Assembly (NCBI GenBank): GCA_037501455.1
Contig: CM074864.1
Coordinates: 35,056,001 to 35,120,000, forward strand
Length of the DNA: 64,000 nt
Reading direction: 5' to 3'
DNA from: Lantana camara
Lineage: Eukaryota > Streptophyta > Magnoliopsida > Lamiales > Verbenaceae
Shown here: piece by piece, positions 22,760 to 32,687 of the stretch
Layout of the letters: every line of letters begins with the position of its first letter
How positions within the stretch are numbered: position 1 is the stretch's first letter
Position numbers and translations under genes: made by a program
Notes under the pieces: generated by a model
Told to the model about the DNA's origin: nothing
The model's input: only the letters and a program-made list of their open reading frames with translations
Databases searched by the model: none

Positions 22760-22874
22760 CTACCCTGGCGGGTAGTTTTTGTGCCTAAAAAGTACCCGGG
22801 CGGGTAGTTTTATGCCGTAAAGTTTCTGGATTGCTCTACCCGGTCGGGGAACTTTTCCCTTGAATTTGAACCGG
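22760..22874. repeat. GC-rich palindrome cluster, E1 5' LTR
   Basis: CTACCC-TGGC-GGGTAG (22760-22775), TACCCGGGCGGGTA (22793-22806), an ACCCGGTCGGGGA unit (around 22838-22850) and AACCGGCCAGGT (around 22869). The 3' LTR has CTACCCGGGCGGGTAG (28168-28183) and the perfect TACCCGGCCGGGTA (28244-28257). Confidence 0.85.
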
Positions 22875-23436
22875 CCAGGTATTCCCTCATCCGAACTACA
22901 AATGATCTGATTTTTGAACCGTTGGAAAGATCTTGAAGTCTAGAACAACCTCCAATTGGAATCACCTCAATATCTTTTCCCATTTATGAAATATTATCAA
23001 TTTTTTTGGGTGTTGCTGCTTTCCCGACAAACTGCACTCACCCAATTTCAAGCTTACGCCATTTTCTCCTCACTTTGAACTAGAAAACGAGCCATATATC
23101 CTCGGAAAGTTCTTTGTGTCTAGTTTCTTACCCAACAAGAAAAAATCAATTCCAACTTCTATATCTCAAGATATTCCAGTTTTCCCTCAGCATGTACGTT
23201 TCCTAAAATTGTCCGTTTTTACCAAACTTCACCAAAACCTTTCTTATTGCATTATTTTGACTTCCTTAGCTCCCGTATGTGATTTATATGAGTTATATAA
23301 TTGACTTATTGATGATTATGCTCCTAATTGACATTCCTTGATTGTTATTGCATGGTATATTGATCCATGACTTTGCCGTTCGTCTTAAATGGTTCATATG
23401 AGTCGAGTCTCACGTACATGTGTCCTTGTTATACAG

Positions 23437-23507
23437 ATCACATTGCTGGTGACGAGGAGCACGCTCCTTAGGGTGTTTCCTTGCTTCTTTTAGTTGGTAA
23501 AGGAAAG
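23437..23507 (+). other. Putative mini-exon in the E1 LTR
   Basis: It is preceded by CCTTGTTATACAG and followed by GTGAGGTTTAATTT. The same pair of acceptor-like and donor-like sequences occurs in the other gypsy LTRs. Inferred only. Confidence 0.4.
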
Positions 23508-24580
23508 GTGAGGTTTAATTTCTAGATATATAGAACCCATACGGCCCTATGTGACGTTTTGAGCCAAATGTATCTATATATCTATAGTGTTCCAACCTTA
23601 ATGGCTTTCAACTGATTTCATAAAATGAACGATTGATTTATTGTATTGGCGAGTAAGCATGTTCACGTTGGGCCCAAGGGTAGTGTATTGAGCCAACCGA
23701 GGAAGCAAGGGCTGACGGGTAACTCTTGCACTATCCTCACCAATTTTGGGATGACCTCTGAATCCACCGGGAGGTTTGGTGGAGGAAGAAATCCCGTGCG
23801 TGGGAGTCATGTTCCCGATGTAGACCGTTCATGGATGGTGGGGCCTTGCAATCCCACCATCACCCGGAGGAAAAAGGGTTTATGAAACTGCTAGTTGTGC
23901 ACTGTAATAACTTGCATGATAACCATTGAATTGAAACCTAAATATTGATTGTTCACTGTTGGTGTAAAGGTTGGAGAATTGCCCTCATTCGCCGGGCCAC
24001 GTATTGAATTGATAATGATTGAATTATTAAATTGATTAGTTGTAATCTCGGGCGAGGATTACTTTAATATTTGAACTTATATTGTTTCTTTCTTGAAAAC
24101 TTAACCGAGATTATAGCTTGCATGGTAATTGCGCTTATATTTATTTAAACCCCTCACTCAGTCTTCGGTTGACTGACACCCTCACCTTTTCAGGTCTGCA
24201 GGTTGCATGCTAGGCGGGATCGAGTTAAGTCTTTAATTTCGGGTCTAGCATAATGTCATATATATTATTGATGTATATGAGTTATCTTAATACCCTTGTA
24301 TATTATGATTTGTCCATGGAAACTGATATTGTATATATGGAGATAATGGAAATGACCTTGAAAGATGTTAAAGACATGAATGTATATTATGCTTCCGTTT
24401 TATTGATTAGGCATGATCGTATTTAATTGAGGGTTAGTCCCGCCTAGCTAGTGTGTCGTTTTTTTTATTATCACCCGTTCGCCATGAGTCCGGTTCATAT
24501 ATGGACTACCCATTTCATGTGTGAGCTAGACTTATGGTGCGGGGTATGGCATCTCGGCGTTCCGGGTGCTACATCTCAGG

Positions 24581-24593
24581 TGGTATTAGAGCC
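24581..24593 (+). other. E1 primer-binding site
   Basis: TGGTATTAGAGCC, one base from the initiator tRNA-Met match, 7 nt after the LTR end. Confidence 0.85.
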
Positions 24594-26199
24594 CGGTTGC
24601 AAAACCGCGGTTCTAGTGTTGTGTCTCGTGAGTCTAGGTCGAACGGCATATGATTAATTGATAATTTGCGAGTCTTGCATCTTATTTGGAACTACTTGAA
24701 CTTATTTGAATTGATTTGAACTTACCTGGACATCCTTGAGCTACTTTGTGACTTGTGCATGGCATTGATTTATGTTACTACTTGATGATTAATTGACCTT
24801 CTATGGCTTGGAATTTATATGTTTAATGTGTTTTACTCTAACTTAGTTGGAATAATTGTTGCATTTTGCATCGAATATGTGTTTAATTTCTAATTAGGTG
24901 GCATGAGCATGTACTAACCCCATGCATTTATATTTGAGACAAGTTGTGATTATAGGCTATATATAAAGATCATGTCAAACCACGACCAATTTCTAAGACA
25001 ACTACAATCTACCGGAAGCCCCTTTCTTTTGCTTTGAAGTTGGAAAGAATACTTAAGGATTTTTGAAAAGTTAGTTAACCGGGGACAAGAGATTCATTGA
25101 ATTCGAAAGAGAGAGAAGGAAGTCTTGAGGGTATCAATGGTTCGGGTCGAGGTTAAATTTGGGAATTAAGTTTGAGATGAATCGAGACACTTCGGATCTT
25201 GGGAAGAAGGTTTGGATTGATCGAGAAGGATATAAGGAATCGACTAATCTTGGGTTCATTGAAATAAAAAGTAGAAGAATAGAACATGGAAGTAGTCAAT
25301 GTAGCTCTACAAGGAATTAAGATAATTTGGATTTCGGGTTAAAAGAAGTCGGATAGGAAGAAGTAAAGAGGATCAATCAATATAGTCGGTTCAAGTTCAT
25401 AGAAAGCCAAGATACTCAAGATTTTATCTTGGGTTAGATTGAGTTTATTTTCGGATCCAAGATGAATTGCCATGCGGTGGGATTAAATTGGTAGATATGG
25501 AACAACAAATGGAAACAGTAAAGTAAGACAAGAAACTTTGGAGGTAATTATATGCTCAAGGTGTAGGCAAGTAAGAAGACAAGTCATATAACCGATTCAA
25601 ATTCACAAAGAGAGGATTTAGAGGATTTCAATCAAGATGGTGACTAGATGAAACTGGGGCCACAATTGGATCTTAGCCTTCAAGAGAAGTTGGGATACTA
25701 ATTTTATTAGTGGAAAAGGATTTGAATGCAAGAATTATAATCTCGAATTATAAGGTTATACAAGTGATACAAGGAAACTTCGGTCGAGGAGATAATTGTG
25801 GTGAAGATTTGGGCAATACTTAGAGATCGATACTTGGAAAAGAATCGGGTTCAAGAAATTTCAATCCCGGGCGATGGCAATGTATGGGTTGAGGATAGAG
25901 ACTTTTGAAGAATTGGAAGACCGTGGGTAACAAGAAATGATCAACAAATGCAAGGCGAGCTTATAATTCAACAAACATGGAATGAGTGCCAAGCTAAAGG
26001 ATATAACTACGATGACAGGTTCAATACATCCATAAGCACGTGCATCATACGCTACTCTAAAGTGTTTAAATTCCTTTATTTATATGCTCATTTCTAATTG
26101 ATCTTAATTGTTCCAATGTGTGAAATTTTATTAGTTACAAGTGTGTTATGTGCATTGACATATTAATTCAACATGCATATTCAGTGTCTTGATTACAGG
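24594..26199 (+). other. E1 leader, non-coding
   Basis: It shares several blocks with the E2 leader, for example the CAAACCACG block near 24976 and GAATTGGAAGACCGTGGGTAAC near 25912. It ends TTGATTACAG directly before the gag ATG, resembling a splice acceptor. No long frame is present. Confidence 0.65.
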
Positions 26200-26973
26200 A
26201 TGCCTCGAGGTCGCCCTCGTTCTGATCGTCCTCCTAGGGTTCCCCCACATCTGCTCCATCCAGTTCAACCTCAAGATTTTTTCGATTCCTTGGTTCGTCT
26301 TGTGGATCAGAGGATAAGAAAATATGTTTCTATAGCGACACCACAACCGGCTTAAATTTCTATTATATTTAAGGAGTTTCAGAATCTGCAAAATCCAAAG
26401 ATCTCTGATGGAAGTGATATACAAACTGGGCCATGGCTCAAGAAAGGTGAAAGAGTTTGGGAACTTATCCCACGTGACTCTCAAGAGAAGGTTCAAGGTA
26501 CCCCTCCTTCGATGGCAAGAAGGCCTAATTCTCAACCCGGACAGGCTTCAAGTTCAAAATTAGGATAGAATTTTAATAAAGGAAAGCGGCCTATTTCTCA
26601 TCATACACCCTTATCTCAAGAAGGGTCTTAGAAGAAGAAAAAGAATCGATCATTTGGATCGAGTTTGGGAGCTTCATGTACCACGTCTTCGCTAACACCT
26701 TTTGGTAAGCCACTTTGTACCTATTGTGGGCGTGACAACCGCACTTACGACAACTGCAGATGGCGTTTGGGCTTATGCTTACAATGTGGAGGTAATGAGC
26801 ACTGGGTTGACACGTGCCCGAAGCGAAAGGTGCTGTCTTCCGGAGGATCGAGGCCACTTATTCAAGTTCATGCTTATGCTCTAGAAAGAGAGGTGCAAAA
26901 TGTAAGCGTGGATCCGGCTTTGTTAGGAGAAGGTATCAATTGCTTGCATGGTGTAAACAATGGTGAACGGTAA
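26200..26973 (+). pseudogene. E1 gag remnant (gypsy) with one intact zinc knuckle
   Basis: Gag packages the element's RNA. The start ATG at 26200 opens MPRGRPRSDRPP..., resembling the E3 Gag start (MPPRRHRERSP), but a stop follows at about 26355. Most of the capsid-like domain present in E3 is missing. A second open stretch (26665-26973, 102 aa) contains the nucleocapsid part. Its first knuckle is degenerate (C18, C21, R26 in place of His, C31); its second is perfect CX2CX4HX4C (C38, C41, H46, C51). The text after it (LIQVHAYALEREVQNVSVDP) aligns with the E3 Gag end, and the frame stops where E3 continues into a protease-like motif. Confidence 0.8.
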
Positions 26974-27155
26974 ATTTAATCATGCATACCACGTCCATCA
27001 TGAATTTTATTATTCTCGTATTTAATTTCTTATTAGTTGCAATTTAATTGTGTATAAATGCTAGTTATGTGATTAATGTGTTTCTACTTGCCCTATGTGA
27101 CATTTATATAAATGTTTCTCTGAGTGTATCCTTGAATCGTTATTTGGGGTGTGTT
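26974..27155 (+). other. E1 internal region after gag, non-coding
   Basis: It begins with GAACGGTAAAT, a donor-like sequence, followed by CATGCATACCACG. E2 has the same block near 35493 and M1 and M2 have related versions. Nothing else is recognised before the hairpin array. Confidence 0.5.
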
Positions 27156-27292
27156 TGAGAGACGGGGTTCTCTCACTTCTTGTTTGAGAGACGGGGTTCT
27201 CTCATTTCTCGTTGGAGAGACGGGGTGCTCTCATTTCGTGTTAGGGAGACGGGGCTCTCCCATTACTTGTATAAGAGACGGGGCTCTCTTAT
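27156..27292 (+). repeat. Five-unit hairpin array upstream of the E1 polypurine tract
   Basis: Five units start at 27156, 27185, 27214, 27244 and 27271. The loop is CGGGGT or CGGGGC. Stems: TGAGAGA/TCTCTCA twice, GAGAG/CTCTC, GGGAGA/TCTCCC, and ATAAGAGA/TCTCTTAT. The last two have changed on both arms and still pair fully. Confidence 0.9.
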
Positions 27293-27322
27293 TGCTTGTG
27301 CATCATTTTAAAACCCGGCAGT

Positions 27323-27370
27323 GGACCTGGGGACCAGGTCCTTTTAAGGGGGGGGGGGGGGGGAGAGAAT
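27323..27370 (+). other. E1 pre-PPT hairpin and polypurine tract with a run of 16 G
   Basis: GGACCTGG-GGA-CCAGGTCC (27323-27341) is a perfect eight-pair hairpin. TTTTAAGG and a 16-G run (27348-27363) then GAGAGAAT follow, directly before the 3' LTR. E2 has only five G at the equivalent place, so the run has probably expanded. Confidence 0.9.
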
Positions 27371-29950
27371 TGTAACGGCCCAAATTTTCAATCATGCAAT
27401 ATGGGGCATAATGTAAAATAACTGCCAATCATGACTTAAGTGTTTAATTGCTTAATTGTCCTTACTTGTTCATTTCATGAATTTGGGGACTTTATTGCAT
27501 GAATTACTTGTGGGACTTAATTGATCACTTATTATGAGATTGGACTCAATTGCATGACTTATGAAGTTGAAGGATTTAATAGCAAATTGGAGCATCTCTT
27601 CCTCTCTTATAGCAGCATTAACGTACCATTTTCCCTTCATACATATAAACATATCACTTTGCTCTTTGCTTCCATTTTTGGACCGAACCAAAACCCTCAT
27701 CAAGGAGTAAGGGAATTTCATCCATTCAAGCATTATTTTGTGGGATTTAGGAGCAGTGAAACATCATCAACATCATCTCTCTTCCTTCTTCTCATTCATT
27801 CAAGGTATATGAGCTTAGTTGGGGAATTCATAAATATATATGAGAACTAGGGTTATGGTTTAAGTTTGTTTAATTATGTTCTAGTTGTAGGAAGTATGCA
27901 TACTTAATCATAGCTTGAATTTTATGTACATATTATGAAGTTTATAAGCTTGGAGCATGAGTTCATTTGTGGGTTTTGAATGATGAATTTTTTGATGATC
28001 TAAGTGTGATAGCTTGGATTAAATGTTACTTAAATGTTGTATTTAAGTTATATGCATGTTATATGTTTGTTTTGGGTGTTTTGGTTGAGGTTTCTTGGGA
28101 GTATGCTACCCCTTTCTTCCCTCCACGAACTAGCCCTGTTTTCTGCCCTTTTTCTCGCCTAGGAGGACTACCCGGGCGGGTAGTTTTATGCCGAAAAGTT
28201 TCTGGACTGCTCTACCCGGTCGAGGAACTTTTCCCTTGAATTTTACCCGGCCGGGTACTCCCTCATCCGAACTCCAAATGACCTCATTTTTAAACCTTTG
28301 GAAAGCTCTTGAAGTCTAGAACAACCTCCAATTGGAATCAGCTCAATATATTTTCCCATTTATGAGATATTATCAATTCTTTTTGGTGTCGCTGCTTTCC
28401 CGACAAACTGCACTCACCCAACTTCAGGCTTACTCCATTGTCTCCTCATTTTGAACTAGAAAACGAGCCATATATCATCGGAAAGGTCTTTGTGTCTAGT
28501 TTCTTACCCAACAAGAAAAACTGAATTCCAACTTCTATATCTCAAGATATTCCAGTTTTCCCTCAGCATGTACGTTTCCTAAAATTGTCCGTTTTTACCA
28601 AACTTCACCAAAACCTTTCTTATTGCATTATTTTGACTTCCTTGGCTCCCATATGTGATTTATATGAGTTATATAATTGATTTATTGATGATTATGCTCC
28701 TAATTGACATTCCTTGATTGTTATTGCATGATATATTGATCCATGACTTTGCCGTTCGCGTTAAATGGTTCATACGAGTTGAGTCTCACGTACACGTGTC
28801 CTTGTTATACAGATCACATTGCCGGTGACGAGGAGCACGCTCCTTAGGGTGTTTCCTTGCTTCTTTTGGTTGGTAAAGTAAAGGTGAGGTTTAATTTCTA
28901 GATATATAGAACCCATACGGCCCTATGTGACATTTTCAGCCAAATGTATCTATATGTCTATAGTTTTCCAACCTTAATTGCTTTCAACTGATTTCATAAA
29001 ATGAATGATTGATTTATTGTATTGGCGAGTAAGCATGTTCTCGTTGGGCCCGAGGGTAGTGTATTGAGCCAACCGAGGAAGCAAGGGCTGACGGGTAACT
29101 CTTGCACTATCCTCACCAATTTTGGGATCACCTCTGAATCCACCAGGAGGTTTGGTGGAGGAAGAAATCCCGTGCGTGGGAGTCATGTTCCCGACGTACA
29201 CCGTTCATGGATGGTTGGGCCTTGCAATCCCACCATCACCCGGAGGAAAAAGAGTTTATGAAACTGCTAGTTGTGCACTGTAATAACTTGCATGATAACC
29301 ATTGAATTGAAACCTAAATATTGATTGTTCACTGTTGGTGTAAAGGTTGGAGAATTGCCCTCACTCGTAGGGCCACGTATTGAATTGATAATGATTGAAT
29401 TATTAAATTGATTAGTTGTAATCTCGGGCGAGGATTACTTTAATATTTGAACTTATATTGTTTCTTTCATGAAAACTTACCCGAGATTATAGCTTGCATG
29501 GTAATTGTGCTTATATTTATTTAAAGCCCTCACTCAGTCTTCGGTTGACTGACACCCTCACCTTTTCAGGTCTGCAGGTTGCATGCTAGGCGGGATCGAG
29601 TCAAGTCCTTAATTTCGGGTCTAGCATATTGTCATATATATTATTGATGCATATGCGTTATCTTAATACCCTTGTATATTATGATTTGTCCATGGAAACT
29701 GATATTGTATATATGGAGATAATGGAAATGACCTTGAAAGATGTTAAAGACATGAATGTATATTATGCTTCCGTTTTATTGATTAGGCATGATCGTATTT
29801 AATTGAGGGTTGGTCCCGCCTAGCTAGTGTGTCGTTTCTTTTATTGTCACCCGTTCGCCATGAGTCCGGTTCATATATGGACTACCCATTTCATGTGTGA
29901 GCAAGACTTATGGTGCGGGGGTGTGGCATCTCGGCGTTCCGGGTGCTACA
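27371..29950 (+). repeat. E1 3' LTR
   Basis: Partner of 21963-24573; starts TGTAACGG and ends TGCTACA. It keeps a better donor-like site (CAAGGTATATG at 27802) and better palindromes than the 5' copy. Confidence 0.95.
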
Positions 29951-29955
29951 GTTCG

Positions 29956-30056
29956 ACTGCTAAGATCGTCTTATTCTTTTCCTATCCTTATTATTAAGAT
30001 TCCTTGTCTCCCGTTGTTTGCATTCCACTATTCATATCAAAATACTTCTTTGAGCA
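29956..30056 (-). other. 101-bp sliver of the M1 internal region between E1 and E2
   Basis: It is bounded by the TSD copies of E1 (GTTCG) and E2 (GAGCA, 30052-30056). In the original M1, E1 and E2 landed about 100 bp apart. Confidence 0.85.
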
Positions 30057-32667
30057 TGTAACGCCCCGTTTTCCCGACAAGTCAGGTACGACGTCACGAG
30101 AGAGTTTAATTTGGTAATTATGTGATTTATGTGACGTCGCATGTTAAACGTGTCAACGTGTAATTTATTTAATTATGTGTGCTTTAGAATTTTATTTAAA
30201 TTGTTCTTGGACTCAATTGTCCAATAAATTGCAAGTTAGGAACCTAATTTTATTTAGGGTGTTTTGAGGCCTTCGTGGCTACTTGGAGCCCGGGGATTCG
30301 GATTCGAATTCCAACCTTATTATTGAGTTCGTTTCGGCGATTCGGATTCAAACACTTAACCTTCTATTTTTCTAAAGCTATTTGATTGCCCAACTGTTCT
30401 AAGTCCGATCCAGTTGGCCCGGTTACCGTGTGACCCTACCCGTTTCTACCGACCCGATTGGCCAGCCCAATAAGGGCCAGCCTTATTCTTCTTCTCCATT
30501 TTTGATCGTTCAACAGCAGCAACAAGGAAGAAAGGAGAAATTCCCAATTTTGCTCCAAGACCTCAAGATTTGGGTTTTCATGATCCAACCGTCCGATCAA
30601 CGACTTAAGGTATGATTCGTGCTCTATTCGTTACGTGCTTTAATTTGAGGTACCTTTCGTGCCCCGGATTTGTGCCTATGTGATGTTTTGGGAAGATGAT
30701 GAATAGTAACCGGGGTATGAGTTCTTTGTGTTCAAGTCCGTTTTACGAGTTCTAATGTGTATATATGTGATTTACGTGCTTTACTTGGTTCGTGGCATTA
30801 TTTTCGTGTGTTTTGGAGTGGTTTGGGGTGTGTTGGTGTTGGAATGGTGCTCCAGGCGCCATTGTTGCTGTTGCTGCTTCTTCTTGGGCGAACCAGTGGG
30901 GAACGGCCGTTCCCGTGTTGTACTGGAGTTGGGAACGGCCATTCCCAGGGGTCTTACCAGCCAATCCTTTATAGAGCCTCGGGGAGGAGTTCGGGGAGCT
31001 GGGAATGGCCTTTCCTAGCTCAAGCGTGGAACCGGAACGGCCGTTCCCATGGGCGGGACTGCTGAGCACGGCCGTTCCCAGAGCTAGCGAGGCCGTTCCC
31101 GACACTGTTCCAGTGCTTTCATATGTTTTATTCGTGTATTGTTATTTCGTGATTTCCTTTGCATGTCTAGGTATTATTTCATCGTTTTATTTACATAATT
31201 TCATGCAATTGAATTCGTTTATTGAATGTAAGTGCTAATTGATTTAGTTGCCCTTAACTGCATATAAGAGCATGATCATGACTTAGCTTATTATCTTATG
31301 CATCGTTCCATGACTTTCGTGCCATTTCATATTAATGCCGTGCGTCGTAATTGGTATCATTATTGAGTCTCCTCTCACGAGTACACATTGTTTCCTTTCT
31401 TGTCAATTCTTCTCGAGGGTGGAGACTTCGGGATTGAATAAGCAACTGTAGTGTTCGTGTTCTTGTTCTTGTCTCTTGGTTCCAGGTGAGGTTTAATTTC
31501 TAGATACATAGAACCATTACAACCCTTACGTGAACTTTCGGCCAAAAGGTATCTATATATCTATAGTTTTCTAAACTCTATTGATTTTTCCACTGATCTA
31601 TTGAATTGTACTGTATTGATTGATTGATTGATTGGGCGAGTATTGTATTGCACTGTGGGCCCGAGGGTAGTGACTCGAGCCAACCGGGAAAGCATGGGCT
31701 GACGGGTAACTCGGGAGCTATCCTCACCAAATTGGGATGACCCCTGAACCCCCTAGGAGATTAGGGCGGGGAAGGAGTTCCGGGCTTAGGGAATCATGCA
31801 CCCTCTGCCCAGATTGATTGGATGGCGGGGCCTTGCAATCCCCCATCACCCGGAGGAAGAAGGTTGGATTGAAACTGCTAATTGTGCACTGTAAATAGAT
31901 TGCTTGATCACCTAATCACTTAATAACTGAATTATTGTACACTGTCGGAGTAAGGTTGGAGATTGCCCTCACTCGCCGGGCCACTGGTTGATTGATTGAA
32001 ATTGATTGAAGTATCTATTTTGATAGTTGTAATCTCGGGCGAGTTCTAAGTATTATTGAACCTGTTTTGTTCTGTTATAAAACCTTACCCGAGGTTATGA
32101 CTTGCATGTTATCTGCGCTTATATATTATTATGCCCCTCGCTCAGTCTTGTGGAGACTGACACCTCACTTTTCAGTTTTGCAGGTGGTGTGCTAGGCGGG
32201 AGTCAGAGTTGTGTCTTGTCTTTCCTTTCGAGTCTTGTTCCAGTCTCATCACTTACACTCACTGCATATTGTATTTTAATTACTGTATTAAATTTATTAT
32301 TGGTTAGTATGCTGTTTGCTGAATTACATTGAACTCGGGACAGGTTTCTAGTGCTTTAGTTGAACCCGTTTTATGTTATTGTATTGAATTGATTCGGGAC
32401 AGGTTAGGACAGGTTCATTGATTTAGTAGAACCCGTATTTACTTTCCTTGAACTTGTATTCATGTTATTGATATTGAATAGTTATTTGCATTACTTCCGC
32501 ACAATTATCATTGTTGATGGTTTCAGGATTAGATTCCGCCTAGCTAGGACTGTCTTTTTATTGTCTTCCGTTCGCTGTAAGTTTAGTTCATGTATGGACT
32601 AGCCATTTCATATGTGGACCGAACTCACAGTGCGGGGGATGTGGTGCCTATCGTCCCGGGTGCTACA
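30057..32667 (+). repeat. E2 5' LTR
   Basis: TGTAACGCCCCG to GGGTGCTACA. It contains a donor-like AAGGTATGATT (30608), the palindrome cluster (30899-31100), a donor-like CCAGGTGAGG (31482) and the shared downstream module. Short reading frames inside (up to 117 aa) are not conserved outside the two LTRs. Confidence 0.96.
30899..31100. repeat. GC-rich palindrome cluster, E2 5' LTR
   Basis: GGGAACGGCCGTTCCC is perfect at 30899-30914. Variants or halves of it follow at 30931-30946, 31001-31016, about 31034-31048, 31069-31079 and 31091-31100. The 3' LTR copy is at 36870-37071. Confidence 0.93.
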
Positions 32668-32675
32668 TCTTTAGG

Positions 32676-32687
32676 TGGTATCAGAGC
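32676..32687 (+). other. E2 primer-binding site
   Basis: TGGTATCAGAGC, 8 nt after the LTR end. Confidence 0.92.

Larger units (their letters stand above)
21963..24573 (+). repeat. E1 5' LTR
   Basis: Aligned by eye with 27371-29950 over its full length; the main length difference is one palindrome unit (22760-22792 region) missing from the 3' copy. It ends in GGGTGCTACA. It has the GGTTGGAGAATTGCCCTC, TGTAATCTCGGGCGAGG and TGCTAGGCGGGA blocks shared with the other gypsy LTRs. Confidence 0.95.
21963..29950 (+). mobile_element. E1: gypsy-type TR-GAG-like element, plus strand (7988 bp)
   Basis: LTRs of 2611 and 2580 bp (TGTAACG...TGCTACA) flank 2797 bp. The flanking 5-mers GTTTG (21958-21962) and GTTCG (29951-29955) match at four of five bases. 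It has a primer-binding site, a decayed gag with one intact zinc knuckle, a hairpin array, a hairpin at the polypurine tract and a run of 16 G. There is no pol. It sits inside the M1 internal region. Confidence 0.93.

Noticed and set aside
30728..31105. Several frames of 96-119 aa on both strands in the E2 LTRs
   Set aside because: They are by-products of the GC-rich palindrome array, which reads open in several frames. They have no start context and no homologues in the other LTR families.
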